From the NCBI GenBank assembly GCA_017466965.1, contig JAFTTD010000364.1, positions 1 to 6,695 of the forward strand: 6,695 nt of DNA, in the 5' to 3' direction. Position 1 is the first letter of the stretch. Every line of letters starts with the position of its first letter. Under the pieces are notes generated by a model that had not been told where the DNA came from, did no database searches, and saw only the letters and a program-made list of their open reading frames with translations. This document shows, piece after piece, positions 5,870 through 6,695 of this stretch. This DNA is from Bacteroidaceae bacterium (lineage in GTDB: Bacteria > Bacteroidota > Bacteroidia > Bacteroidales > Bacteroidaceae). A program made the position numbers and the translations under genes.

Positions 5870-5939
5870 TATTAAGTAGAAATAGATGTTAAATATATAA
5901 ATCTAATCAAAGTTTAATTATTAATTAAAAACAAATGTT
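5870..5939 (+). other. 70-bp A/T-rich leader before the fimbrillin gene, with a 17-bp palindrome
   Basis: The gap contains a perfect dyad: TTTAATTA (5913-5920) and TAATTAAA (5922-5929) around one central T, ending ten bases before the ATG at 5940. I see no TAnnTTTG promoter and no terminator, so the fimbrillin gene is probably read from the upstream promoter. The dyad could be an operator or just A/T-rich composition. No Shine-Dalgarno is visible; the A-rich context before the ATG is normal for Bacteroidetes. Confidence 0.5.
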
Positions 5940-6695
5940 ATGAGGAAAAAATTTTTGTTTATTACCCTTGCAGGCTTGGCGCTTGTAGGTTGTACAAATG
6001 ATGAGAGTTTTTCTGAGAATGTTGAAAATCAGAAAATCCGTTTTGACGCTCCTTTGATGTCAAAGGTCACTAAGGCGGGAGTACAAGGAGAAATAGAGGG
6101 TGCTATTTACCCTGTAGGAGAGAGTTTCTCTATTTATGCAATTCAGTATGCAAACTCTTTCAAGGGATGGAGTGCATCTGAAGGTGTCAAGAATTTCTGG
6201 GATGGTGGTAATACTTTGACTGCTGAAGTTGCAAGCCATTCGGGTACTGCAACAGGTATTGGTGCTACATGGGAAACAACAAATACCCATTATTGGGTGA
6301 ACAGTCCATACGCTTTGGCTTTTATGGCGTATTCACCATCATCTGTAGCCCCGGCAACAGTAACAGCAGGTAACAAAGGACTCACTATCACAGGTTTCAA
6401 AGTTGACAATGATGTTTCAAAGCATTATGATTTGATGTACTCAGATCGTATATATGATTGTACACGTAAAAAATATGAGAATACAGGTATTCCATTGAAT
6501 TTCAATCATGCCTTGTCATCAATTGTATTTGCGGCAATTGAAGAAGTTGCTGATAAAAGATATGAAATTACAGGAATATCATTGAGTGGACCTTTGATGA
6601 ACAAAGGAAATTTCTGTACTAATATAACAGAGAATACAAGTGCTGATCCATATACAGAAACAACGGCTCCAGAATGGGAAGACTTAACTATTGAA
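5940..6695 (+). CDS. Fimbrillin-family (Mfa1/FimA-like) lipoprotein, 3' truncated by window
   Basis: The frame runs open from ATG 5940 to the window end, giving 252 residues without a stop. It starts MRKKFLFITLAGLALVGC, a clear lipoprotein signal with lipobox LVGC and Cys18. Next comes QKIRFDAPLMSKVTKAG (31-47), the pattern of a hydrophobic strand then T-[RK]-A seen at the N-terminus of mature fimbrillins (PF13149 type). Later features fit the fold: HYWVNSPYALAFMAYSP, a DLMYSD segment and the PLNFNHALSSIVF strand. In the P. gingivalis type V pilus model, such lipoproteins reach the surface, lose an N-terminal strand by proteolysis and polymerise by strand exchange. Whether this one is the main shaft subunit or a tip subunit cannot be told without the C-terminus. 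Its codons end in T noticeably more often than those of the two genes before it. Confidence 0.85.
   Translation, partial: MRKKFLFITLAGLALVGCTNDESFSENVENQKIRFDAPLMSKVTKAGVQGEIEGAIYPVGESFSIYAIQYANSFKGWSASEGVKNFWDGGNTLTAEVASHSGTATGIGATWETTNTHYWVNSPYALAFMAYSPSSVAPATVTAGNKGLTITGFKVDNDVSKHYDLMYSDRIYDCTRKKYENTGIPLNFNHALSSIVFAAIEEVADKRYEITGISLSGPLMNKGNFCTNITENTSADPYTETTAPEWEDLTIE

Overview
The window looks like Bacteroidales chromosome, most likely Prevotella/Segatella or a close relative. The signs are a periplasmic-propeller regulator ending in an AraC-type DNA-binding domain, a DUF3575 / DUF5119 / fimbrillin gene trio typical of Bacteroidales surface fimbriae, lipoprotein signals of the Bacteroidetes kind, and a promoter resembling TTTG-N20-TAnnTTTG. 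The genus assignment is inference; no rRNA or other marker gene is present.

Layout, all genes on the + strand. (1) 1-579: the C-terminal third of an AMP-forming acyl-CoA ligase, cut by the window start. (2) 579-3065: an 828-residue membrane-spanning regulator that shares one base (TGATG) with the ligase. It has a signal peptide, propeller repeats, a Y_Y_Y-like domain, one membrane helix and an AraC-type domain, but no histidine kinase or receiver. (3) 3066-3506: a non-coding region dense in repeats. It holds an octamer array that starts inside the regulator's last codons, a second octamer array in roughly inverted orientation, four 22-bp tandem units whose last copy forms the 5' arm of a terminator, two 14-bp direct repeats 21 bp apart, and a Bacteroidetes-type promoter. 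(4) 3507-4784: an OmpA-like/DUF3575 outer-membrane protein. (5) 4781-5869: a DUF5119 lipoprotein, coupled by an ATGA overlap and preceded by an unusually complete Shine-Dalgarno sequence. (6) 5940-6695: the N-terminal 252 residues of a fimbrillin-family lipoprotein, cut by the window end.

Working model: genes 4-6 form one fimbrial operon started at the promoter near 3431-3462. The ligase and regulator form a separate upstream unit that ends at the terminator at 3329-3368. The 21-bp-phased direct repeats just upstream of the promoter have the geometry of AraC-family half-sites, so the adjacent one-piece transmembrane AraC regulator is a good candidate to control the fimbrial operon from a periplasmic signal. 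That link is inferred from arrangement only.
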